Below are positions 35,792-47,632 of a DNA stretch of 64,000 bases, one piece after another (the stretch's first letter is position 1; each line of letters opens with the position of its first letter). Below the pieces are notes generated by a model. It did no database searches and was not told the DNA's origin. It saw nothing but the letters and a program-made list of their open reading frames with translations. This DNA comes from Lactifluus volemus. Its lineage: Eukaryota > Basidiomycota > Agaricomycetes > Russulales > Russulaceae. The translations under genes and the position numbers were made by a program. The stretch spans positions 62,001-126,000 of the forward strand of contig WTXI01000055.1 of the NCBI GenBank assembly GCA_022376515.1, read 5' to 3'.

Positions 35792-38700
35792 ATGTCGTCA
35801 CCGATATCTAGCATCGATTCCAATATCCTAAGCTCAGTTGTTGAACATGTATTCATGCCCCCAAAGCTTCCTCAAGAGGCTCCCGATGAGGAAGTTGAAC
35901 AAGAGACAAACGCTGCTTTGTCTCTCCTTCTCCTAGAAGCTGCCCACGCTTTCCATCAGTGCCTCCCTGATTCCAAGAAATCCACATGGGATCATATGGT
36001 CAAGATGATCAAGTTGGTTGAGCGGGATGTGCAGGCACTGTCGGATAAAACAGATCTCCAGAGTGCCTTGTCAGATCTGTCTGTCGGAGGTAAGTCCTAT
36101 CATTTCCACGTTATACCTGCTTTTCAATAACTGGTGTTCCAGATGTGTTTGTTAAGCATATCCGGGCACAGAATGCTGCTGTCGTTGTACGCAAGCTTCT
36201 CAATGGTGTTCAATTCGAAATGTTTGAGGTCTTGCCACTCGCAAGTAATGTAATGTCCACAAACGGAAAGCTCCTTTGCTCTTTTCCGGGGCCAGTGGTC
36301 GAAGTATCCACGGAATTTTTCGCGAACGAATGGTTTCTCCAAGAGCTATCCTCCTTTCTCACCCAAATGGATGTCGACGTCTTGGATTCCGCTGCAACCA
36401 CTATCAAGGCAGGGTCCGAAGTCCGCGAAGTCCGCGAAAGTGCCGATCCAAAATATATCTCCGAGTTATTAGTCGGAATCCTCAGGGGCTTCGGCCAGCC
36501 CGTTGATGTAGATCGCATCACGAAACGGATAGGAGACGAGGTGTTGTGGAAGAATGCGTTGAAGCCTTGGCGCAGGTCTGGGCTATGGCTCGTCATCAGG
36601 GTGGCCCTACAGACCTCTGACAATCACGACAACCTATACAAACCATTCATTCTATTTTTTCACGCCTATCTACTCCGCTTCTGCGTACAAAGAGCGTTCC
36701 CGAGCGAATTACTCTTCGAGATGAGGGTCAAGATGGCTCGCCGTCTAGCAAAGCTGGGCTCTGCTGATACCGGCGACGTCTATCAAGCTGTATACGATGC
36801 CGCGACGGAAACGCAGAACCTTCTACAAGATCGGTGGTCAACGTTTCAGAGAAGCAGGTCGATTTCTCCACCATGGCTCCCAGAACAGCTCGATTTCAAC
36901 TCCGATACGGCGATTAGTCTTGATAATTCACGGACATACCTCACGAAGGCGCTTCGTTCGACGTCGGAAAGCTACTCGCGGCCGAAATTTACTCCATCCC
37001 ATCGACCACGTCTCCACAGTATAGTCGACTTCAGCCAATTTGCTGAGGGGAAACTCATAGAGGCCGTTTCGGAAGATCGCCGCACCGCCCTCGCCGATTT
37101 TGAATTGTCTGTTGAGAGACACCTTGATTCTTGGGTTGACGAATCTCGAGTCAACGATGGCGCTCCGGAAGTAATTGCGTCTTGCATCGAACAGTACTTC
37201 ACCTTGGCGCGAGATATATACAATTCCAATCCTGAAGATTATTCAGTCATGATCTTGACTATCATGGATCTTTGGAAGGCATTGGATACATTGATTGTTC
37301 AACGGTGCCCATTATTAGGCTCTTATTCTCCAGAGATTCCCGAAGACTTTCTTCATCCATTACTCCTTCACCGCGCCGGCTCGCTACGACGTGCATCGCT
37401 TGTCGAAGAGTACCTGCGCCGACGGCATAACGAGGCGTCTTGCACGACGTCCATATTCTCAGACAATGCTGTCCAATCGTCATTCGCAGTGCGGTTCTTC
37501 CACCAATCTGAAGAACTACGACGACTCTATTCTGACATCGATCAACACGCTCGGCAAGAGCGGGAGAAAAAGCGTGCTGAACTTCGCGCCCTGAACCAAG
37601 ATCGGCAATCGCTGATGGACGCAGCCTCGCCGATGACTCATTCTTTCTATGTAGACAAGTATGGATATCGAAGCCACCACTATTGGTGTGAAAAATGTCG
37701 CAAAGAGGAACAGGCTAGGAACTTGAGGATCGATGTCCACGAATGGCCCCTGCCCGAGGAAACGATAAAGGCACAGTTAGTGGTGTTCGAGCTTTCTCCG
37801 CCACGTGTGTTTTCTACTTGGCGCGAGATAACTTACAAGATCCTCCGGGATATTGGAATGCCTAATGCGTCCGACAGTACCGTCTATCCCGAGAAAATCT
37901 TAGACGCTTTCTCTGGCTTGAGGTCTTGGGCAAGACGTCACAAATACCACCGCATTACTCTTGGGTCAACTACAAAGTCATTTAAAGACCAATCACACTA
38001 CAGAGCCGTTCAAATTCCTGCAGATGAATCTTCGGTCTTGGTCAATCATGGGCTATCCTTCAAGTTATTCGATCGTACTAACAATGACTGGGCGGCGGGG
38101 CCTTTTCTTGAGTCTAGTGTTGCACCAAACTGTCAGCCTCCTGTCCCCCCATCAGGTCCATACACCGACTTTCATTCCACCGCGTCTGGCACTCACCATA
38201 CGTCGAATGAGGTGATTGCCTCTCAGGCTGACTGTCCAAAGGAGCTCAGTCTTCACGAATATATCGCATTTTCCACCTTGCGTAGTGGCCCACGCTTGCA
38301 ATGGCTCAACATATTGAGGGAGCTAGCCTCGCCCTCACTATCGTTTCGTCGAGAGGAGGTACACTCATTGATTACTCAAGCAGCCTGGCAACTTGGACCA
38401 TTGACGGATGGTGTCCGGGAGTGGCACACTGACCTCGGCATTCTCGAATTTGGGCGGGTTCTCCTACATGAACTGGAAGCCCTCCTCGAGAGAGTACGAG
38501 CTAATTGGCTCGAGGAGGTTACCGTCAGGACCATTGGTATGTTATAGACCACTCTTTATCGTCACTAGCTCAACTATCTTCAGCTCTAGTGACTAGTCGT
38601 CTTCTCTCTTCCGCAGAAGATCCAGATATTTGCGCAAGAGCATGTTCATTGCTGCGGAACGTTCGGACGGTAACACATGATTGGGTTGGCCAGCTGTGCT

Positions 38701-41700
38701 CCAAGCTAGACTCGACACAAGACGAAACATCACGTGACAACTTGCGTCACCGATTGTGTTCACTGGCGGCGACATGTGTTTCCACTTTTGATGTTCGCCT
38801 CGAGCATATCCCAAATGTCCTTTCTACTGACGAAGATTTCGCTATTGCTGTGCGGTGCGCGGTGATTGTCCATGACAATACTCCGTCTATTCTTCCAGAT
38901 AGCGTCTCTCTCTATCTCTCCCGGCTCCTCAATAGACATCACCGACTACTTCACTTTCTTGAACGTTTTTTCCTAGATGAAATGCGTTCATATCCATCAG
39001 GGGTTAATGACGCACTCGCGCGCTTGTGGTCAGGTTATCGTCGGCAACGCTCCTCGCCTTGGCATGTGCTCCCTGCACCCAATTCCCGGTGGATCTTCTG
39101 CACTACGGAAGGAGGACAGGAAGTCCACTATAACGTACTAACTGGCCAACTTCTGGTCGGCGGACAACCGTTAGGAATCCTTCCTAAAGAGATAACAGAA
39201 CATTCCACGTACGCAGGCATTCTTGGAACGGTGGGTGTTACGTTCGTCTCAACTTGCGTCTACATACCCGTTTTCATACTTCCGTTGCAGAGAATTCTTG
39301 ATGTAGTTCCAGCTGACATCCCTGGGATGGACTTCATGACCAGGTCTACCGTCTTCGGATATCAGGTAAAGACCCTATTTTTACCATTGGACGACGCTAA
39401 GAGGAACACCGAAGATCTTTTTCTCAGGGCGCGACGGTGATGTCACCATACAAGCACGACAACCGGGGGACTCCGAGCCCCTGCAGTTTGTTCCCCAGAA
39501 AGTACTCAACGGTGACTTCCCGAGGCCATTTGTCGGCGATCGTGTCCACTGGCTCAACCTATGCACAAGAGAGCTCGAGTTCCGTCCAGCTGAATCTCCA
39601 TGGACGCCTGAACCTTCCAATTGGCGGCTCCACGTTCCTTTGGATCCTAGCCAGTCCCAGGCCGTACTTCGCCAAATCTCCGGAGATAACAGCGGGCCCA
39701 AATTCCTCATCGATATTCGTTCAGCTACTTTTCTCATGATATCTGGCCTACTTTCTGCGTTGGAAATCCCGGAACAGGTTATCATCGTGCGCACTCCCCA
39801 GACAGTGGAGGCTTCTCTGCCGAGATTACGTCTCTCATTTTTCGTCAATGACAAGTCAGAGATAGAGTGCCGAAGCATACCTGGCTATGTTATCGACAAA
39901 GTCCAGTCGTCCGGCACTATGTTTGGTCTCATAAACCAACTCGTCTTGTGCACTAGCAGTGGCCCTTCCGAGCTACCACGACGAGTCATCATCCCACAAG
40001 GAGAAGTGTCATTCACGGTGAATGGAGGCTTTTCAGAAGTTTCCATACGGACGGGGACCAATCACCTTGTCCACTGGCACGAATATACGATCGATACCGA
40101 TTTGGGACGGCTGTCGGGGAATGTAAGCCTGCGAAGCAAGCTATACCAATGCTATTTACATGCCGTGACGAGTCACTGCCTACCCGACCCCTTGCTTGGT
40201 CAGACTGGGACAGAGGAATCGATTTCTATGTTGCGAAGCGCAGCTTTCAGGTCATTTCAAAGACTCGACAACTACGAGGCAAAGGTTTTGAATTCGATTA
40301 GCGGATTGACTCCACGCAGAGAATACTATCCACCACACTTGACATCAATGGCAACGGTGGAATGGAACGACCTTCCCATTCTCTCGCAACACCATGACTT
40401 TCACCCGGCTGTATGCTCCATTGTTGCCCACGCGCGTGCACTGGAAACTCTCTACGATCGCCCGGTCACCTTTGGCATTTCGGAACGGGACCAGCAATTA
40501 CTGAACCGCGCAGCCACTCGCAACTGGATCTACTATCCATCCGATTTGCAAAGCTCAGGGAAGCCGCTTCCATCAGGTCCAGGCGATGTTATCTACGAGT
40601 CGAGGGACGTCGGCAATGGGAGAACCGAAGGTTATGCCGCCTATCAGATTTCTTGGGCTGTATGGCATGAAAAACCTTCTCTTTCTCGTAAATGGCTTCG
40701 ACTATGGGACGCAATACAGCCATGGGACACATTAGGCCCCGCTCGTGAGGGCATTTCCCTGCGGTATAGCCGATACTGGCTCGAGTTCAATGTCGCTCAA
40801 GACTGGGTAGAGATATACAATCTCTGTCGGAAGAAATGTCACAGCGTTCAGAACGTGAAAATTACTTTGGCCTTCAGTCTCGCCGCGGCTAGTTTCAGCC
40901 GGCCTGAATATAGGGATATCCTTCCTCTTTTCTTGATCTTTGCAACGGATGCCCGTTTCCAAGGTCTAAGACTCCCAGACGAGCCTCGGTACACGCTTTC
41001 AATTGGCACTTCTCCAAAATACGGACACTTGATAACATTAATATCCGGATCTGCCCATCCCATTAAAGAGACCCCTGCGTACACAACGGACGTGGAGGCT
41101 GACTATTTCTTATGGAAGCGGCGAGAACAAGAATATAGGAGGGTTGTTGACGAAAAGGCATCAGCGGCTGCTCGTACGATAGAGGGACAGTGGCCAAATA
41201 AACGGATTCCTTATCTTCCTGAAGAGTGGTTCGACGCATCAAGTTGCAAAGAATGCGTCGGGGAATACCTCCAATCGGTTTCCAGGAATTCGGAATTGAA
41301 GGTCCACATCGAAGGTCTACAGAGCATCCTGGACCACTACAGAGCTGGTGTTACTGGTGTCACTGAGCCACCTCATGTCTTTTCCCCCAGTTCAACGCCA
41401 ATCCTTCTGAAGCCGTTTTTCGCCTACTTCGAGGCTTGATGATATCCCACTCTCCCATCACAACGCAGCCCCCTTACAACCCCGATCGTGCCATATCTTC
41501 CACCATGACGATAGTGGCTAGAAGCGTTCCGCCCTCCACTAGAGAAGATGGCCTCCAGAGCCTGATTCAAGAGTTTCAAAGTTCTCAGCAATCATTACTG
41601 CGGCTCTATGGAGATGACTTGACCAAGAGTTACAGCGAGCTTCTGCAGAAAGAGGTCTTTTCGACAGAACGTGCCATCCCTTCCTACGGGATTCTGTGTA

Positions 41701-44700
41701 ACCACCGCGATGTGTGTCGCGAAAGGAAAGACGCAATATTTTCGAATCTCTTAACGGCTCTCAAACCGGACCAAAAGGTGGACAAGATTTTTGGTATTGC
41801 GGGTCTCTGGCCTCGAATAACACCGCGAACGATTCTGCGCCAATTGTCGTGGGATCATGCTCACACACTGCCCGAGTCATGGAAGGACATCATCGTTGGC
41901 TATGCAGTAGCTTTCCTCAAATACCAGCAATCCCAGCGTCTGCTTGAGCTTGCGTCAAGACGCCAGGATGATGCGTTTTTCCGGGACGCTGAAACCATTT
42001 GCGAGGATGTCGCAGCGGCATGTTCCCATGACTGGTTGTTGATACAGGTCGGTGTGCCGTTCTGCTTAACATGCCGGAGCTAACAGGTACTGTAAGTAGA
42101 TCGACGCGAACTTTTTGGCTCGCCCACTACAATTGGCCGTCGCGCGTGAAATGATCTCCCCTACCTCCGGTCGCAGCACGGCACTTCAGCTCAACATGGG
42201 AGAAGGAAAATCTTCAGTAATTGTACCTCTGGTCTTAGCAACGCTGGCCAACGGGTCTTTCCTAGCCAGAGTCGTGACTCTGAAGCCGTTGTCAAATCAA
42301 ATGTTCGAGCTGCTTATCAGCCGGCTTTCTGATCTCGCTGGGAGACCGATTTTTTACGTCCCTTTCTCCCGCAATTTGAAAATGGACGCTTCCACTGTTC
42401 AAAGGATCAGCGCTCTTTATGAGCGGTGTGTCGCCGATCGCGGTGCTCTCGTGATCCAGCCGGAACATATCCTTTCACAGAACTCATGTCCATCGACACT
42501 CTCCTGGAATCGCATTCCATTTCACGGGAGATCAAGAGCCTGCAGGATTGGCTTGCCAAAGTATCACGTGACGTACTGGATGAGAGCGATGAGATACTTC
42601 ATGTGCGATATCAGTTGGTCTATACCGCAGGAGAGCAAATGCCGGTTGAAGATCACCCAACCGTTGGTCCACCACTCAGCAGGTATTCAGCCGGTTACAA
42701 GCTCATGCAAGACAGTTACATACTCATTTCCCCCGGATGTTCGAATTCGATGAGTCCCAGGGAGGTTTCCCTACGATGCGAGTCCTGGATCACATGGTCT
42801 CTCTCGTGATATCTTCGCTCATCGTCGACGACGCGCTGAGGGCGAATTGTCTTCTCTTCGGCTGGCCACTCTCTCACCGCAAGTCCGAGAGGCAACCCGC
42901 TTGTTCATAGTCCAGAGGGATGTACCGAGAGGAATTCAAGAAACCATTCGGGAGTACTGTGCTGAACGGCCTTGTGGAACGGAATTCTCTTACTCCGTGG
43001 GCTCCTTGTCGATGGGGAGGGAATTCTTGGTTACGTCCTGAAGGAACGCCGTTGGAGAGTGGACTATGGTCTCGATCCGAGTAGAACATTGTTGGCTGTT
43101 CCGTACCGCGCAAAGGTATGACCAGTCTATATTCCGGGCCGTGTTCATTTACTGAGGGTAAATGTAGGACGTACCGAGCTTGAGAGCGGAGTTTGGTCAC
43201 CCAGATGTCGCCATCGCGCTAACCTGTCTCAGTCATTATTACGGCGGCTTGAAAAAGGAACAAGTATTGGTGTGCTTTGAGCTTCTGGCCAAGCTCGATA
43301 ATCCCGAGATGGAATACGAGCACTGGGTGGGGGATGGAACAGATATCCCTAAAGCGCTACGCCAGCTCAATGGCGTGAACATGACGGACGACACTCAAGT
43401 CAAGGACTATCTCGTTCCATTGTTCTCGCGGAATAAAAGAGTGATAGATTTCTATTTATCTCAAGTCGTCTTCCCGCGAGCAGCCAAAGAATTTCAATTC
43501 AAGCTTTCCTCGTCGGCCTGGGATCTCGTTGAGGACAAGAAGAATATCACGACTGGATTCAGTGGCACCAATGACAATCGTTTCCTCTTACCGACGTCAA
43601 TAACTCAAGAAGATCCCGTCTCCCAACTGAGCACGAATGCGCTGGTTTTGCAGTATCTCCTTCAGCCGGAAAATGGCCACTACGAGTGTACGGAAGGTCA
43701 AAATGGCGAACGCGAGTCCGCAGAGGCATTCTTGAAACGTCTCATCAGGCAATCTCCTGAAATACGAGTTCTGCTAGACGTGGAGCACAGATGCTGGAGC
43801 TACAGAACGAGGACTTGGTGCGACGTTGGCTATCTCTTCGACCTGACGTTTCAGCGGCTGTCTTTTTCGACGACTCGGATCACCTCACAGTTCTCACTCA
43901 AGATGGGTCCATTGAACCATTCAATTCGTCTCCTTTCAATCGCCAGCTAGAGAGATGTATAGTTTACCTCGATGATGCGCATACTCGGGGGACCGATTTG
44001 AAGCTCCCTCGAGAAACCCGGGCCGCGGTCACTCTTGGGCCAAAGGTCACCAAGGACCGGCTTCTACAAGGCGAGTGTATATGACTTTATGTACAGGCCT
44101 GAGACTGACAAAACTTCAGGATGTATGCGGATGCGGCAACTAGGGAAGGGACAATCGGTGATGTTCTTTGCGCCTGGGGAGGTCGACCGTCGCATCCGCA
44201 GTCTTATTCCAAGCGACCGAGAGAATGGACTTCCCACCCAAGTCTTAGACATCCTTCGCTGGGCCATGCACGAGACTTGTGACGACATCCGTCACCACCT
44301 TCCCCACTGGGCTCAGCAAGGCTTGGACCACCACCATCGCTTTTCTGCATACGAACAGTATGGGTCGAATGGTGACTTGAACGTCTTGAAGGATGCTTGG
44401 TTACAGCCCGAGTCGAGGACCCTGGAACAAATGTACGACCCTATTTCGACTCACAAGGCACCGGTGCCGTTTGGAAATAACGCGGATCCCTGCCATCAGG
44501 GAGCGGATGAAACTTCTTGGAGTAACGAGTTTGGTCGATGTTAGAATGGCAGAGGAGCAAGAACGGGAGGTGAACCATGAGGTCGAGAGGGAGCGTCAAG
44601 TGGAGCGCCCTCCGAAGGTTATACCAGCAAAGCACATCATCCGTGACGATATCCGCAACTTCGTGAACACCGGAAAACTTCCTAGCGTCCGGACGTACAT

Positions 44701-45378
44701 ACTCCCACTCTTTTCCGCTATTGGGATCGACGAGGCTCTAGATTCGATGAAGGAGTGGTCCCCATCTCCACTCGCGAGCCTGGATTTCATGGTCACCATT
44801 GCGAAATCAAGCACTCAGCGCTTGAACTCGGAGAATATATGCGTCCTGTCAATTGGATTTTATCAAGCGGATCGGGAAGAGACAGCGTCTTCGTCGTGAT
44901 TAGCCCTTACGAAGCGAACGGACTTTTGCCCATCATTCGCGAGAGAAACAAAGTTCGGCTGCACGTATATGCGCCCAGAGTCAGCGCTTCTATGCGCTCC
45001 TTCTCCGACCTAACGTTCTATCTCATCCCGAGGTCTCCCGAGCAAGAATGGACAGTCCCTGCGCACATTCGAACGGAATTGAATCTATTTTCAGGGCAGC
45101 TATTCTTCGATAACAGAGAAGAATACGAGAAGGTATGCGTGCTGCTTGCGCTACACATGGCACATCCGGGCGCAGTGAAGATAGAAGTGGATGGGTTTGT
45201 ACCCCCAAGGTACCGGACTGGAGAGAGCTCGCCGTTCGACACAAGCAAGATTGAGTTATTCAGGAGGTTGATTGGGCTGCGAAGGAAAGGGATGGGGTAT
45301 AGTGGGACGCACCTTGGGCGTGTTCTTGACGCTCGTCCTTTGAGTAGCGAGTTCGGTACCGGACAGAGTAGTATGTAA
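35792..45378 (+). CDS. Giant DUF6606-DUF3638-DUF3645 protein
   Basis: A protein of about 3,000 residues, starting at 35792 (MSSPISSIDSNILSSVVEHVFMPP). The N-terminal part (to about residue 250) matches DUF6606: 'VVEHVFMPPKLPQEAP', FVKHIRAQNAAVVVR. A long helical centre follows, open from 36143 to about 42050 across four introns. The DUF3638 core begins with 'ALQLNMGEGKSSVIVPLVLA', a P-loop-like motif, then 'ALVIQPEHILS' and DVLDESDEILHVRYQ, resembling a DExD Walker B. DUF3645 and the end contain 'DDAHTRGTDLKLP' and CMRMRQLGKGQSVMFF. Families of this kind are often annotated as ubiquitin hydrolases, but I see no thiol-protease motif. At about 42479, 42659, 42840, 42925, 42974, 43782, 44490 and 44815 the frame changes by one base. 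These are sequencing errors or decay; if real, the C-terminal third is lost. Confidence 0.85.
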
Positions 45379-45457
45379 TGTAGGGGAAGACTTTCCCAGG
45401 CTATCACTTGAATATTAGCCGCGCTCAGCACACACCCCTCATCTCATAATACCAGCG

Positions 45458-47157
45458 ATGGCAGTGTCGGATGCGCATCCTCGCGCGGTGTCCAAGGATG
45501 CTAGTCGAAGTACAGTATCTGCCCAAGGCTCACCTACCGCCCTCCGTGATGTCTCGCTTCCAGCAGCGGGTGACGATCGATCTCTCACTCCCCCCGTCTC
45601 TACCAATACCATGGGTCAAGAAAGTCGCTCTCTGTCTATACCACCCTCTCCATACCCCAGCGGGTCTAACAGCTCTCTCTCCGGGTCCACCACCACCTTA
45701 CGTCAGTCAAGCTCATCCCGTCCCCCACGCACGCAGTCCACTCCTCGCCGCTCTACTTCGGGTGATTCGCCGACCGCTGGCCCTGCGCGCCGTCTCCCAA
45801 CTGCCAACCCTAACGCGAGCTCGACCTCACTTGCCGTCACGACCCGCGATGTTACCTCCACAAAGTCACCGCGCACCCCAGGACCGGACCCGATACCCCG
45901 TTTCCGCACGATCCCTCATCTGCCGAATGCGCAAAACGTCGAGTTGGCGCCTCCGCCAGTGATGTATTGGAGTAAGGCCCCCGTCTGGGGGACGCTCCCC
46001 ACCCACGGCTTCCGCGCGCACACGGTCACCCTCGCCGACAACGTGGCGTGGATTTTTGGCGGCTGCGATGATAGAGGGTGTTTCAAGGACATGTGGTGTT
46101 TCAACATTGGTGCGTGCGTAGGCATACATGGGTTGATGACCACCAACCATGGCTGATCATGATGGCGCTTTGTGTTCCTCGCGCAGAGACGATGCAGTGG
46201 TCGCATCCCGAGATGCAGGGCGACTTGCCACCGCCTTGTCGCGCTCACTCCGCCACCCTCGTCGGTCGCAAGATCGTGATAATCGGCGGAGGTGAGGGCG
46301 CCTCGTACTACAATAGCGTGCATGTCTTTGACATACCCACACGGCGATGGTCCCGCCCGACGTTCACGACTTCGGATATCCCCCCGCCACGGCGCGCCCA
46401 CACGACGGTGCTCTATCATAGCAAGATTTGGGTGTTTGGTGGCGGAAACGGCTTGCAGGCTCTAAACGATGTTTGGACGCTCGATGTCAGCGGCTCACTC
46501 GACAGGACAAGGTGGGAACAGGTGACGATCTCGGGTCGCAAACGTCCTTCGCCGCGTGGCTATCACACCGCCAATCTCGTGCAGAACGTGATGATCGTCG
46601 TTGGAGGTAGCGACGGGCGCGAGTGTTTCCAGGACATTTGGTGTCTCAATCTCGGTGCGTCGTTCTTTTTTTTTTTGTGATTGCCCCTTCCCCTTACCGT
46701 TTTCCTCACCTTTCTCTCCTACCAAAAAACGCATATTCACATCACAGACACGGCAGTCTGGACCCAAGTCAAGCCGGATACCCTGCACCGCCGCTTATCG
46801 CACTCATCCTCGCAAGTCGGTTCCTATCTTTTCATTTCCGGTGGACATGACGGCTCTGAATATACCCCGGAATTGCTCCTCTTTAATCTCGGTGAGTCTA
46901 ATCGCCGTTTTCTTGCCCCCAACTACCTCCGGTTTCGAATCTTGCGATTTCCAGTATCTTTGCAATATGAGCCTCGGCCGACCCTCGGACGCGCTCCTAC
47001 GCAACGTGGATACCATGCCTCTCTCCTCGCAGATTCGCGGCTCTTCATCTTTGGCGGGTTTAACGGACACGACGTTTTTGACGACGTGCACATGCTCGAC
47101 CTCGCCGCGGCAGCATATCTCCCTCAAGTCACCAGCTTCAGCATCGACGCACAATGA
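45458..47157 (+). CDS. Kelch-repeat protein
   Basis: Starts at 45458 (MAVSDAHPRAVSKDASRS). The first about 170 residues are Ser/Pro/Thr-rich and probably disordered. Five or six Kelch blades follow, split by introns. Their double-glycine strands are visible as 'AWIFGGCDDRGCFKDMWCFNI', IVIIGGGEGASYYNSVHVFD, 'IWVFGGGNGLQALNDVWTLD', MIVVGGSDGRECFQDIWCLN, LFISGGHDGSEYTPELLLFN and 'LFIFGGFNGHDVFDDVHMLD'. They should form a beta-propeller for protein binding, as in Tea1/Ral2-like polarity factors or HCF-like adaptors. There is no catalytic domain. The stop at 47157 is followed by CT-rich sequence. The gene begins only 80 bp after the giant gene ends. Confidence 0.88.
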
Positions 47158-47340
47158 TACTACTACTATTACTATTACTACTACCACTACCATCTATCTC
47201 TTCCAATTATCTGCCTACTAAAAAGCGGTCGCTACTCTGTCCCATCTCTATTACACCCTCCACCTTGCCACCCTTCTTTCCACCCTTCTTTTAAAGAATG
47301 ACCCAGGAGTCATTTCATTATTTAACTTTTTTTTTTTTCT

Positions 47341-47376
47341 GTGGCACTTTTTTTGTGCCACAACTCGGGAGTTGTG
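47341..47376. repeat. Two overlapping perfect hairpins
   Basis: gtggcac (47341-47347) pairs with gtgccac (47355-47361) across a seven-T loop. The bases cacaactc (47359-47366) pair with gagttgtg (47369-47376). The two stems share bases 47359-47361, so they are mutually exclusive at their edge. Confidence 0.75.
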
Positions 47377-47450
47377 CTGTTCTTGCTAGTAATGTTCTTG
47401 TGGGATCGAACCATCACCAGAATAATAACTGTACTAGGGTATCTACTATT

Positions 47451-47514
47451 AGCTTTTGAATTGCAACAACTCTAATATACACAGCGTATATTAAAGTTGT
47501 TGCATTTAAAAGCT
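47451..47514. repeat. Long near-perfect inverted repeat
   Basis: The left arm 47451-47480 (agcttttgaattgcaacaac..aatatac) and the right arm 47486-47514 pair over about 29 bp with two mismatches and one bulge, around a five-base loop acagc. It may be a small MITE-like relic or a 3'-end structure between convergent genes. Confidence 0.8.
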
Positions 47515-47632
47515 CGTGCACCATCATGGACAGGGCTACAGCCACACCGAAGCGTTAAGTGATGAAAGACGAAAAAAAAAAGACGAGAAGAGATGACGGG
47601 CAATATAAACCTGTCATGCTTTGGGTAAAACG

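Larger units (their letters stand above)
47158..47632. other. Convergent intergenic region with hairpins
   Basis: 475 bp between the 3' ends of the Kelch and GMC genes. It contains a short T-rich tract and three inverted repeats (47341-47361, 47359-47376, 47451-47514). No gene was seen. Confidence 0.6.

Noticed and set aside
36210..36623. 137-codon minus-strand frame
   Set aside because: Antisense to the long open exon of the giant DUF6606/DUF3638 gene.
45703..46419. Minus-strand frames of 68-167 codons
   Set aside because: They lie antisense to the Kelch gene, whose blades are clear on the plus strand.
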